Shown: piece after piece, positions 12,391 to 23,329 of the stretch | Numbering within the stretch: position 1 is the stretch's first letter | Layout: each line of letters starts with the position of its first letter | NCBI GenBank assembly: GCA_000328365.1 | Contig: KB303777.1 | Span: 91,472-155,471, forward strand | Length of the DNA: 64,000 nucleotides | Source of the DNA: Capitella teleta | Taxonomy: Eukaryota > Annelida > Polychaeta > Capitellidae | Reading direction: 5' to 3' | The notes under the pieces: generated by a model | Told to the model about the DNA's origin: nothing | What the model saw: the letters and a program-made list of their open reading frames with translations, nothing else | The model's database searches: none | Position numbers and translations under genes: made by a program

Positions 12391-14065
12391 ATGATGGATG
12401 AAGGGCAGGAGAGCATCTGTCCTGTTTGCTCGGATCGTTTTGAAAAAGCCGAAAAACCTCAGAGAGGCTTCAAACGGTAAGCTTTTTTCATTTGTTTTAT
12501 TGCTAAATTTATTCCATTTAAGTGCTTGATTTCTTTATTTTATAAAATAAAAGTCTACTAAACCTGTAACGTGGTAAACTCTTTGTGAATAATATAATAT
12601 AATAAGATAGAAATAGTTAGTAAATCAAACAAAAGAGCGATAAAGTTTATTTCTGGTAATCTGCAAGTCTGGATGCATATTCATAGAAGTCTTGTTGCAA
12701 TTTAGGTTTTAATATTCACTTGGATATATTATAGATTGCCCTGACTGTCTTGCAGTCTGCACCGATTCGTAGATCATTTTTGTTAGAATCTTTTCTTGTT
12801 ATAATATTTAGTTATTTGATTGCAGTATTTCTTCTGTCATTCGGGAAATTTGTAATAATTATTACATTGAGGTCTATCTTTATTTATTCTCAAGTGTATG
12901 CTGGTTAAATTCATATGGATAATCAGCAGGTTATACAGTGACTCATTTAATTAAATATTTACGGTAGTCTGAATGATTAGTCTATCAATTTTTTTTACCA
13001 GCTGTATATTTATGGATTAATTGGTTCAAAGTCAGCTGAAGTACTTTTTATGGACATACATGCAATTTAGCACCTTACATCATTATATTCATTTTCAGGC
13101 ATCGTTTGGCTGATGTTGCCTCTCCATACACTCGAAGGAAAGTTTTTGAAGTGGATTTGGCGCCAAGAAATTTCATTTGCAATGGCTGCTTTAAAAAGAT
13201 GTGCAGAGTCACAAAACGTGTAACTGTGGGGAAGCGGAAGTTATACACTTGGGCAGGTGACAGGACGCCCAGAAAACCCAGAAAAAGGAAGACAGGCACT
13301 CCAAAAGCTGTTAAGAGGAAGAAATCTCTCTTTCAAAGGTGTGGCTTAAAATTTCCTTAATTGGTATTTCCTTAAAAATTTTATAACTTGTGCGTATTGC
13401 AGGTCGCACACGAATTCGTCCTCTTCTTCAAGTCAGTAAGTGCCAGATTACTAGCAATGTCTGCTCAACGATTTTGTGCATTTTAATAATGTATTTTGGC
13501 TTCCTTTCAGAATGGACATGACACCACTGTCAAGTGATTTGACTCCAGTTCCAAGGTGCTGGCACCCTTTTCCAATATAGACTGACTTGCAGGCCTGTTG
13601 GTGTGCTTGTTGATGATCCTGTAAGAGAGCTTGTTGGCAAGCCTACTGGAGAAGGAGTCCAAGAATATGTTGGCAAGTCTGTAAACGACACTTCCCATGA
13701 GATTATGCCACCTTCCTCATGGTACTATACTACTAATATACTTTATAGACTTACCTTATCTGTCCATTTTGACAGCACACTCCATGCAAATATCACTGAG
13801 CTTCCTGCTCTGGAGCCAGATTCTGTAACATCGTAAGTCTCGACCTGTTAATAGTAAACATGTAAATAACTTTATATGTTTTTTTTCAGACCTGATAACA
13901 CTACTGACAGAGCAATGAAATACCTGTGCAGCTACAAGTACATTAGTGCTTTTCGACTCCTCATTAAGTCCTCTGCATCAGCTAAGCGGGCCCTTGTGCA
14001 GGTTGCTGCGGAAATTGTGAAGCAGGAGCTCTCGCAAGCCACTAAACATCGAAAGTGTGAAATGC
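12391..14065 (+). pseudogene. DUF6589-family gene, 5' exons 1-7
   Basis: First part of a multi-exon gene whose downstream exons carry DUF6589, an uncharacterised domain found in animals and fungi. Exons with matching phases and GT-AG borders: 12391-12476 (starts ATGATGGATGAAGGGCAG), 13099-13338, 13403-13435, 13511-13555, 13593-13721, 13776-13832, and 13890 to the insertion at 14065. Exon 1 has a CPVC pair and exon 2 a CNGC pair, so a small zinc-binding N-terminus is likely. A basic stretch follows (RKPRKRK, VKRKK), suggesting nuclear location. Exon 7 is helical. The gene is interrupted in exon 7 by a Ty3/Gypsy copy. Whether it was a host gene or part of a DNA transposon cannot be told here. 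Confidence 0.65.
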
Positions 14066-17000
14066 TGTAACGGCTTACCTCAATCGAGCCGTCCCGCTGG
14101 TAGTTAACTGGCGCCCGGCCATGCAGGTAGTTAACTGGCGCCCGGCCATGCAGGTAGTTAACTGGTGCCCGGCAATGCAGGTAGTTAACTGGCGCCCGGC
14201 CATGCGAGTTGTCACCCGACGTACTGCCCTTATAAGGGCCAGCAAACGAGAATAAAGTCAGTCGTTTTCACCGAACCCAACGTGCCCGCATTGTTCCTTC
14301 TGAGCTACTCGCTACAAGTGGTGACCCCGTCGAACAAAGCCGCGATGACGCACGAAAGATCCGAAGGGTCTGCACCCGTGCCCATCGCCGCCGTCACCGT
14401 CAAGCTGCCGCCGCTCTCCATCAAGAACCCTGAAGTATGGCACCGCCATGCTGAGGCCAAGTTCCGTCTCTCCGGCATAAAAAATGGCGTGACGATGGCG
14501 GACCACACGCTGAGCGCCATTGCGGAGGAGACTGCCGACCTTATCCAGGCCTGGTTCACGGAGCAACCCAAACATCTGGAGTACGAAGACTTCAAGGCGT
14601 ACATCCTGAAGCGTTTCTCGCTGTCGGAGAGCGACAGGGCGCAGCGCGTCCTGAGCCTGGCTCAACAGCCTCTCGGCGATAACACCGCGATATTGCCACA
14701 GGTAGGCGACATCTGCAGCGCGACCCCAGCAGCCAAGAAAAGGAGCGCACTCAGCACAGACCCAGAGGCACCAACCCTGTGTTTCTACCACTCCCGCTAC
14801 GGCGACAAAGCCAAAAAGTGCAGCCCACACTGCCCGAGGTGGTCAAAAAACGGGCGAGTGGGTCACCAGTATTGGCGGCCCCCGACACTCGCGTCCAGGT
14901 AGCCTCCCTTGCCCCTATCGTCTCGTCAGGTTTCACTGTCCGGGACAAGCTATCTGAACGCTGCTTCTTGATCGACACTGGCGCCTTCGTCTCCGTGTTT
15001 CCAGCCGACGACCGATCGACGGACAAGGCCACGAGCCAGGCGATCGCTCTCACTGCTGCCAACGGGATGCCCATCCGCCGCTACGGGACACGAAAACTAC
15101 AACTACGCTTCAGCGGTCACGCGTACCGCTGGAGTTTCATCATCGCCGACGTCAACAGACCCCTCCTCGGCGCCAACTTCCTCAGCGCTAACAACCTCCT
15201 CGTCAACGTCGCCAATCGCCGACTCTTAGATGCCATGTCTTTCAGACCCCTCGCCGTTGTCACATCTCCCAGTCCAGAAAAAACTGAGATTTGCATCGCG
15301 ACACCCCACCCCCACCTGGCGCCGATCCTCCAAGAGTTCGCTGAGGTTTTTAAACCCGAACTACAGCAGACGCCCGGGCGTGCAGCAAAACACGGCATCT
15401 ACCACCACATAAAAACCAATGGTCGTCCAGTGCACCAGAAGTTTCGCCGCCTCACACCAGAAAGACTGGCGATCGCTAAGAAGTAGGCCTACTTTGCCGA
15501 CATGGTTCGCATGGGCATATGCAAGAGGGAAGCCAGCTCATGGGCCGCCCCACTCCACATGACGCCAAAAGCAGACGGCTCCTTCCGTCCATGCGAGGAC
15601 TACCGCCTGCTCAACTTGCAGACGGAACCTGACCACTACCCCACCCCAAACATCGCCGACCTGACTAGCATCCTTCATGGCTCGCGAGTCTTCTCGAAAA
15701 TTAGCCTGCTGAAGGGATACTTTCAAATCCCAGTCAGTCCCAAAGACGTGCCGAAGACTGCGATCGTCACTCCGTTCGAGAGCTTCGTATTTTACTACAC
15801 TCCGTTCGGGTTGCGCAACGCTGGCGCCACCTTTCAACGCACTATAGACCTCATCTTTAGCAATCTTCCCTTTTGTGGCCGTTTACGTTGACGATCTGCT
15901 GATTTTCAGTAGGAACCCTGACAACCACCAAGAGCATCTTCGACAAGTGCTCACTCTGATGGCGAAGAACGGTCTCGTCGCCCGCATCGACAAGTGTGTT
16001 TTCGGTGCCCCTCAAGTCGACTTCCTCGGACATCACGTGAGCGCCGACGACATCCGTCCGCTGCCAGAGAAGGTGGCCGCCGTTAGAGACTTCCCCCGGC
16101 CCACATTGATGAAGCAGGTCCAAGAATACACTGGAATGCTCAACTACTACCACCGATTCATTCAAAAGGCAGCCAAGATCATCGCCCCACTCTACGAACT
16201 CACGTCACGCAAGAAAGCCGACTTCGAATGGACAGAGGAGCACGAGGCCGCGTTCACAAGCAGCAAAACCGCGCTTGCCGACGCCGCGCTGCTCGCCCAC
16301 CCTGACCCTCAGCGCCCCGTGCAGCTCGTCACAGACGCCAGTGACATCACGATAGGGGGCGCCCTGCAGCCAACGGCCGCCGGTTCCGATGCTGTGATCC
16401 CTATTGCATTCTTCAGTCGAAAACTGCGGCCTCCCGAGAAGAAATACAGCGTGTTCGATCGCGAACTGCTGGCCGCCTACCTCTCAGTGAAGCACTTCAA
16501 GCACTGGCTAGATGGCACGGTGTTCACCTGTTCAGCTGTCGGCCATCGCGAAAATGAACTGCACCGTCGAATACATTCCCAGCTCTGAGAACGCCGCAGC
16601 AGACGCCCTGTCACGTGTGGAGCTGGACGCAGTTCAGATCGGCATCGACTACAGCACGATGGCCAAGGAGCAGCGTCAGGACCCGGAAACGACAGCTTAC
16701 AATACCAGGATGAACTGGCAAGACGTCCCCTTTGGAGACACCTCCCTCCTGTGTGACGTCAGCACAGGCAGACCGAAGCCACTGGTCCCGAGGGCATTCC
16801 AGCGCCAAGTCTTTGACGCCATTCATAACATCTCTCATCCCAGCATCCGATCCTCGGTAAAGCTGCTCTCCGCCAAGGCTGCCCACTTGGAGGCCGAAAC
16901 GCCAACCTCGACTCCCACGGCAACGACGGTCCCGCGGACCCGCAGAGGCAGGCCGGTTCAGCCCCCTCAGCGCCTTGGTCATTGATTGCATCAACTAACA

Positions 17001-17343
17001 CTCATAGTTTTTATATTTTCTGCCTTAACAGCATCTTTCCTCTATCAGTCGAACCCTTTTTTTTCTTTTTATTCACAACATCCTCATTAATTGCATGTGA
17101 CTTTCTTCCAGGGGAGCCCTGTAACGGCTTACCTAAATCGAGCCGTCCCGCCGGTAGTTAACTGGCGCCCGGCCATGCAGGTAGTCAACTGGCGCCCGGC
17201 AATGCAGGTAGTTAACTGGCGCCCAGCCATGCGAGTTGTCACCCGACGTATGGCCCTTATAAGGGCCAGCAAACGAGAACAAAGTCAGTCGTTTTCACCG
17301 AACCCAACGTGCCCGCATCGTTCCTTCTGAGCTACTCGCTACA
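14066..17343 (+). mobile_element. Ty3/Gypsy LTR retrotransposon copy (fossil)
   Basis: LTR element with a 5' LTR at 14066-14316 and a 3' LTR at 17120-17343; both start TGTAACGG and end CTACA. A 4-bp duplication, ATGC, lies at 14062-14065 and 17344-17347. The LTRs contain tandem 27-bp units (GGTAGTTAACTGGCGCCC core), and the 5' LTR has one unit more. The parts seen are a gag-like region, an aspartyl protease motif (LIDTGAFVS), reverse transcriptase and RNase H (TDASDITIGG). No clear integrase is recognised. The copy is broken, with several breaks. The LTRs are still very similar, so the insertion is fairly young. It sits in an exon of the DUF6589 gene. Confidence 0.9.
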
Positions 17344-17347
17344 ATGC

Positions 17348-18300
17348 TCAGAGGTCCTCTGACTTTAGAAAACCTGAGAGGCTTTTCTTGGGAAAAGACT
17401 GCTGCCGTGGCAGCGGAGTGTCTGCCTTTTCTTTGAGTTCTATTGACTGCCTGCTTCTCAAGGAGGAGTATGACTAAAAAAAACTGTTGGTCGCTTTAAA
17501 AGGTAGTGTCCATTTGATTTTCTTTGCTATGAAATCTTGGTTTTGTTATAACAGGCTTGTAGACCCTAGTGCTCAGAAGGCTCTGCTTGTGGCACGCACA
17601 GGTTTTGTGTTGTCCACGATCCTATATTCCCATTCTCCAAAGTCAGTCCTGCTTTTGAATTTTCTTCTTGAATTTCATTAATTTATTACAGAGCTTACAA
17701 GTTCTGTCCTGCTACTTTGGGCGTGGAACTCTGGCGCCAAGGGACCTCCTCAAAAGCCTTCAAGATCTTGAATCATTTGGGTGTATGTCAGGGTATTGGT
17801 GCAGCTCGTGCAAATGCTGACCCGATTGCCCAGCACTATGATCTTGAATTGAGAGAGTGGAAGGAAAAAGTGGAGTTTTGAGAATACTTTTTTGGGGGGG
17901 TTTAAATACTTATTTTTATAGTTTTACTTAGGCTCACCTTGATACCCCTACACCTATTCGTGCACGGTTGGCCTTGTTGCCAATGTTTACTTAGGCCTAT
18001 ACCATTGTCTTCGACAATGTGCAGCTGCTGTCTCATTGTAAACACCAGGGCTTGTCAAGACAGAATCAGATGTTGCTTTGGGCTATGTGCCTAGCCGTGA
18101 GGAACAGACTGCCCTCACTTCAGTTGCCCAGGCTGGCGGTGCTTTCGCCGATGCAGCTAACCGGTGCGGCCTTCCTCCCACGTTTTGAGGACTGGCAACA
18201 GACCAAAGCACGCTGTATTACTCTGGTCGAGAGGATTCTGGTACTGCACATGGACAGATTCAAATCCTCAAATGTTGTTGCTCACATACCTCATCAACAT
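17348..18300 (+). pseudogene. DUF6589-family gene, middle exons
   Basis: This is the continuation of the gene beyond the LTR insertion. Seen: the rest of exon 7 (17348 to about 17436, FSWEKTAAVAAECLPF), an exon at 17555-17641 (ARTGFVLSTILYSHSPK), one at 17692-17881 ending in a stop after LREWKEKVEF, and one at 17995-18300 (IVFDNVQLLSHCKHQGLSRQ ... ERILVLHMDRFKSSN ... AHIPHQH). The last matches the start of the DUF6589 core as I know it (FDN, then a helical segment, then HIPH). The stop at 17879-17881 and the weak donor after 17436 suggest decay, or missed splice sites. The donor GTATGG follows 18300 in phase 0. Confidence 0.55.
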
Positions 18301-18388
18301 GTATGGCTCTTTAAAGGGAGGGAGAACTGGTTAAAAATGGACTTTGAGTCGTTATTTGATGCACCAAAAATGATTCCTATGCCTGGCC

Positions 18389-19840
18389 TGTTGTGTTTTA
18401 AGGGGGAGCCTAGCAGAATGAATGACTGGAGCCCGCCATGCTGGTCACGTGAGAGACGATACTCTCGAACCGTTTATTGAACATAACGTAACAATAATCA
18501 TAACGTACAGAATGCTACATCCCTCCCCAACTGGAGGTAAAACTGATAACTATACACATATACGAATAAATGCAACAGACGATTAATACGCACACACATA
18601 ATCATTTAGGTATACTGAGCGTCGTCTTGCACGGCGATCTGCGTTAACGCGTCCGTTCGATTCTTCATTGTTTGGAGTAGAGTTAGTCGATGTTGATGAA
18701 CTGTCCAGTTCTCCCTCAGTGTTTGAGATACCAGATGTGCCATCATCACATGCAACATCATTGTGGTGTGCGGGATCATCATCTGGAAAATCGATATCAT
18801 CATCAAAGTCTGAGTCAGAGTTACCATTAATTTCACTCAGCGGTTCTTTAACAGTGATTTTTTTGTATTTGGCGATGTTCCTTGTGGTGAGTCTTCTCCC
18901 GTTGGAGGATGTAATCATATCACCTTTCCTTTGGAGAACTGTTTCGACTTCAGGGTAGAATGGTGGATCAGCAGCGTTCCTCTTCACGTTGCTCAGTAAC
19001 ACTTTGTCGTTCACTTTGATATCAGACATCTTCACACGTGTCTTTTGATCTGCATATCTCTTCATTTTTCTCTTGAATTCCTCGTCCTTCTCTCTCAAAT
19101 CCTTTTCAGGGTGTGTTTTTAGCATTGAGGGGATTTCAGTCTCAATGTTCCTTCCGTATAGCGCTTCAGCTGGAGCGATGCCTGTTGAGGAATGAGGAGT
19201 GGCTCTGTATTGCTTCAAGAATGTCCATAATTCCTGTTTCCAACTTTTGCCTTGAGCCATTGAGGTATAAATATGCTTTTTCAGCGTTCTCATGAAACGT
19301 TCGACTTCGCCATTGGCTTCCGGCCATTCGAGTGTTACTTTTCTGTGTTTGAATCCAGTTGTTTCCGCATACTCCTTGAATCTTTGCTTTGGAATGGTGG
19401 TCCATTATCTGATTTTAAGAGTTTAGGGTTGCCATGAGTCGAAAATATCTTATCAAGGGCAGAAATAGTTGCTTTAGCTGATGTTGATGGTACGCATTCA
19501 ACTGCCGGGTATCTGCTGTAGTCGTCCACTACTGCAAGTAGCTGTTCATGAGAATGTGGTACGGACTTGAAATCAGCTGATACCTGTTCCCATGGTCCAT
19601 TCGGGCACTGGGTCGGTTTCAACGGTTCTCGGTGTGTTGTTGAGGAGTGGCTCTGTATTGCTTCAAGAATTGCTATCTGGCATGGAATGCACTCTCTTGT
19701 CTCCGTTTCAGCCATTCTGTCCATTTCTGGAAACCATACTTTCGATCTTAGAAGTTTCTTTGTTTTGTTTATCCCCTGATGTCCAACGTGAGCTAGTTTG
19801 ACGGTCTCGTTCTTCAATGATTCGGGAATGACGATCTGCT
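18389..19840 (-). mobile_element. Ty3/Gypsy LTR retrotransposon piece (fossil), running into a gap
   Basis: A minus-strand LTR-element fragment nested inside the MITE. The LTR-like end starts at 18389 (TGTTGTGTTTTAAGGG). Inward lie the integrase C-terminal region (RRLTTRNIAKYKK near 18880), the integrase core (VVDDYSRYPAVECVP near 19510) and the zinc-binding HHCC start (CIPCQIA near 19690). The layout is that of a chordovirus-like or K02A2.6-like Gypsy pol. The other end is lost in the assembly gap. It is broken, with at least a few breaks, and it is younger than the MITE it entered. Confidence 0.8.
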
Positions 19841-20061
19841 NNNNNNNNNNNNNNNNNNNNNNNNNNNNNNNNNNNNNNNNNNNNNNNNNNNNNNNNNNNN
19901 NNNNNNNNNNNNNNNNNNNNNNNNNNNNNNNNNNNNNNNNNNNNNNNNNNNNNNNNNNNNNNNNNNNNNNNNNNNNNNNNNNNNNNNNNNNNNNNNNNNN
20001 NNNNNNNNNNNNNNNNNNNNNNNNNNNNNNNNNNNNNNNNNNNNNNNNNNNNNNNNNNNNN
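19841..20061. other. Assembly gap (221 N)
   Basis: A run of 221 undetermined bases. By comparison with MITE copy 1, about 250 bp of MITE sequence plus the far end of the LTR element should lie here, so the true gap length is probably larger than 221. Confidence 0.98.
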
Positions 20062-20473
20062 GGACACCTACCACGTTTCTCATCCTGAAACAGTAAAAAG
20101 GTCAGCCAGAGTGCACCACGCATGCGCTTTCGTTTCGTAAACAACAAAGATGTCCTTTTATGGCGAAGATGATCTGCTCTGATTGGCTGAAAACGATAGC
20201 TTCACGAGGGGAACGGGACCAATCACGGCTAGCCTTTAGCTGACGTTTGCTTCCTATACTTCGTAATGGAAGTCATTCTCCCATAGGCCCAATGCTAACC
20301 CTGATATTCGAAATGCATTATTTCATTATGCTTGCATCCAGGCATGGTGCTTTTGGCACGGAATGCTATCAATTGGTGCTATGAGTCAATAGAACATCAT
20401 TTAAAATTCAGTTCCCCATCCCTTTAAATCAATCTATAATTCAATGGGTTGCTTTTTTTTGTTTAATTTTCAG

Positions 20474-21038
20474 AGCTCTGCCATGGCCGAAAGATCTTCA
20501 ATCATTAAACTCGGTGTAAATGATGCCAATCCCACATCAAGGGCTGGCGTAATAACTATTATGGATGAGCTGTCAAAGTACGTACCAGTTATGAAGGATG
20601 GCGCTGTAGTTCCCTTGCTGTGCAATGAGGACGAGTTAACGGTAGAGAGGATGACTCACGCAAAAAGATTCCGGGCAAGGTCCCCAGATCCTCTACGGAG
20701 GTTTGAAGGTCTGCTGGAGACTCCACAAGAGTTTCATAAAGAGGGCCTCCTTCTGGGGGGATTTCTTTGATGCCCTGTTTACACAGACCAGCATTGGAGA
20801 CCCGGGTACCTTGTACCAGCTGAAGGATTACTTTCAGCACAAATCTTTGAAGAAGGAGGTCATGCATAATTTTCAGCATGCGTGGGACTTTCTCGAGGTT
20901 TGTAGTTCCTTCCTCACTACTTTGACAATGCTTTCATATATGCCACAGTTTGTAGTTCATGGCAATACAGTTTTATTGGGGGAGAAAATGCTGGCATCTG
21001 GGACAGGCTCGGATGAGCTGCATGAGCTTGCAACACAG
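20474..21038 (+). pseudogene. DUF6589-family gene, core exon
   Basis: Exon opened by TTTTCAG and closed by donor GTACGG. It carries the most diagnostic DUF6589 segment: SRAGVITIMDELSKYVPV, then EDELTVERMTHAKRFRARS, RRFEGLLETPQEFHKEGLL, GTLYQLKDYFQHKSLKKEV and NFQHAWDFLEV. The reading frame changes across a run of six G at 20755-20760: upstream reads HKEGLLLGGFL and then stops, while the downstream family match is one frame over. A single extra G from a homopolymer error would explain it, as would real decay. Phase 0 at the acceptor fits the exon ending at 18300. Confidence 0.6.
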
Positions 21039-21640
21039 GTACGGCAAACTGAGCTGATAAGCAAACTGAGCTGATAAGCAAGGAGAAATTAAATGTGCCG
21101 CATTAAACCACACCAAAATAGATCCACGCGCACTCCGCATAATAAAGTAGTTCCGGGCGTGACACTTGGTTTCTTCGTGAAATAAGCGTTTGGATCTATG
21201 CATTCTCTGATGAAGTGGCTGAACCATCTTATTAATTCCATCAATTATGAAAATGCTTGCATATTATTATTATATCTGTTATCCGTAAATTTTACACCTC
21301 TGGATTTTGGCGTGTGTTCATGAGCTGCACAAATTAAACCTTTCGCGCGTTGAAATCTTTGTGTCACGTGTGGCTTGTTAACTTGGGGAGCAAACGCGAG
21401 TTGTTATTTAACTTTGGCGTTAACGCGCTCGCTTGCATATACGTTTTGAAATGTTGAACATTGTACTATGACTGTTGTATATGATTGGGACAAACGAGTC
21501 AATGAGCAGTTTTAGTGAATGCAAGTGATTATAATGACGATTGATCAGGCTATTATTCTTATTATGAATGATGAATACTACGGAGCCCCTAAAGGGACAT
21601 GGAAGAAAATAATATTTTTATTACGTGCGCACGTGATGAT
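21039..21640. other. No gene recognised
   Basis: This stretch contains a short tandem echo (GCAAACTGAGCTGATAA twice near 21045-21078) and AT-rich DNA. I see no coding exon, RNA gene or element end. Confidence 0.5.
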
Positions 21641-21644
21641 TATT

Positions 21645-21812
21645 GCGTGGGAACGTAATGTACTACGTGGGAACGTAATATACTACGTGGTAATGTACTG
21701 CGTGGGAACGTAATGTACTGCGTGGGAACGTAATGTACTACGTGGGAACGTAAGGTACTACGTGGGAACGTAATGTACTACGTGGGAACGTAATACATTA
21801 CGTTCCCACGTA
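21645..21812. repeat. 20-bp minisatellite ending in a palindrome
   Basis: About eight copies of TACTACGTGGGAACGTAATG with small variants. The last unit is followed directly by its own inverse, so 21781-21810 is a perfect foldback with 14-bp arms (CGTGGGAACGTAAT) and a 2-nt centre. Confidence 0.95.
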
Positions 21813-21826
21813 AAGCTTGATTCAAC

Positions 21827-21910
21827 ATGGCTGATCAAGAAAGCGAATGGTACCAGTTCGTTTCAGAGAGGTGTGGAGAATATGTGCTAAGCACATTTTT
21901 GGCAGAAAAA
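21827..21910 (+). CDS. Possible first coding exon, function unknown
   Basis: ATG in a reasonable context (TTCAACATGG) opens 28 codons, MADQESEWYQFVSERC and onward, closed by a good donor (AAA then GTGAGC) in phase 0. It directly follows the minisatellite. No acceptor exon in phase 0 was recognised downstream before the satellite block, and it does not fit the phase-1 exons of the fibrinogen gene. It may be a real first exon, or chance. Confidence 0.25.
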
Positions 21911-23236
21911 GTGAGCCTGATATAAGTCCTTATATACTAAAGCGCCTCCTGAATATCAAAGTACTTTAATTTAATTATTATAGATAATGTCATATTCATA
22001 ACTAATACTTCACTTAATATAGGCCAATTGATTGCACATGCTGCATACTAAGCGTGCGGGTTGAGGGTCCGTAATCATAACGTTTTTTCCCATGCATTCA
22101 AGTTGGTCGGTTCGTTGGAGAAGTTGTACTTTCGATATAAGATTGGAATTTTGACCGGCAACCAGTAACGTGTTTCGCACAAGCGACGTTAAGCTGAAAC
22201 ATCCATCCATCCACCAGTAACGTGTAGCTGCAAAACAAAGTATTTAACCTTGAAAAACCTGTCTAATTATCTATCACAGATTAATTAGGCCTATAAACTA
22301 GTATAGTATCAGAGTATATGTGCACACAGTCTGATAGTGATAGTATCAGCACTGATCTACGTAACATGTAATGATTGTAAATTCCTGAAGAAGTTGCAAT
22401 TAATTTGTGTTTTTTTAAGGAAAATTTTAAATTAAAAATTTTCCTTATGTTACTTTACGGTTTTTTTTTTTTTTTTTTTTTTTTTTCTGTAAGTCTGTGA
22501 ACGATTTTTTATGCGCCGTTGCGCAAAACTCCGTGAAGTATAATTCAACTAATTTCACACATTGATAGTACATGTCATTCTACGGGTCTGATTCGAATTT
22601 GAAGGTTAAAGGTCAAAGGTCAAGGTCACAGCGATTTTTCAAAATCTCAAATTGGATCGCTTCTAGCTCACTCATTAATTGAGCTGGGGTCTTGTAACAT
22701 ACATCAATCGATCCAGCGCATTAATATGTACAACAATGCATGGCGCTGTTACTGCTCTCAGATGCACCGTTCTTGCGTAATCTTGCATAATAGTAATTAC
22801 GACTTTTTTAAATGCAAATATCTTGGTTGTTAAGCGCGTTGTGGCATTGAAATTTGCAGAGTATATTGCTAGTATAGTCTTCTTATGTAATTATAAGTTT
22901 AATTGAGGTTGATTAAAGGTCAAGGTCATTGTGGTAATTAAAGCATTTAATTGCATAAATTGATGATTATTTTTAATTTTGTAAATTTTGTAACTTTTCT
23001 GAGTTGCATACTACGTGTGCTGTCGAGTCTTACAAGGAAATATGATAATTCAGAGTATTTGTGTGTTTTCGATCGAAACACATATTAGGCAACACTAAGT
23101 TGTACTTATTAATGAAGCAAGTTATTTTGGATTAACACTGAAAGTTTGAAGGTCAAAGGTTAAAGGTCAAGGTCGCAGTGATTTTTCAAATTTGAAAACT
23201 CGATCGCCAATAACTCATTGACTAGTAATGCTATTG

Positions 23237-23329
23237 ACTTGTAACTGGCATCAAAATTTGATGCCAGTTACAAGTAACTTAAATTAAATTAAATTAAATT
23301 AAATTAAATTAAATTAAATTAAATTAAAT
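23237..23329. repeat. Palindrome plus (AAATT)n
   Basis: 23237-23275 is a perfect foldback: ACTTGTAACTGGCATCAAA, one centre base, then its inverse. It is followed at once by about ten AAATT units (23279-23329), after which the satellite resumes at GATTCAGTGCAG. The left arm is ordinary satellite sequence that has been copied in inverse. Confidence 0.95.

Larger units (their letters stand above)
18315..20423. mobile_element. TTAA-flanked MITE, copy 2, split by an LTR element
   Basis: This is the same MITE as at 7412-8114. Its left part, 18315-18388, matches copy 1 from its start to CCTATGCCTGGCC. Its right part, 20062-20423, matches copy 1 from about 7742 to its end. TTAA flanks lie at 18311-18314 and 20424-20427. 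Between the halves lie an LTR-element piece and an assembly gap. The whole structure sits in an intron of the DUF6589 gene, between the exons ending at 18300 and starting at 20474, so it need not have disrupted that gene. Confidence 0.8.

Noticed and set aside
14305-14830. Minus-strand frames overlapping the Ty3/Gypsy gag region
   Set aside because: Shadows of the plus-strand retroelement coding region.
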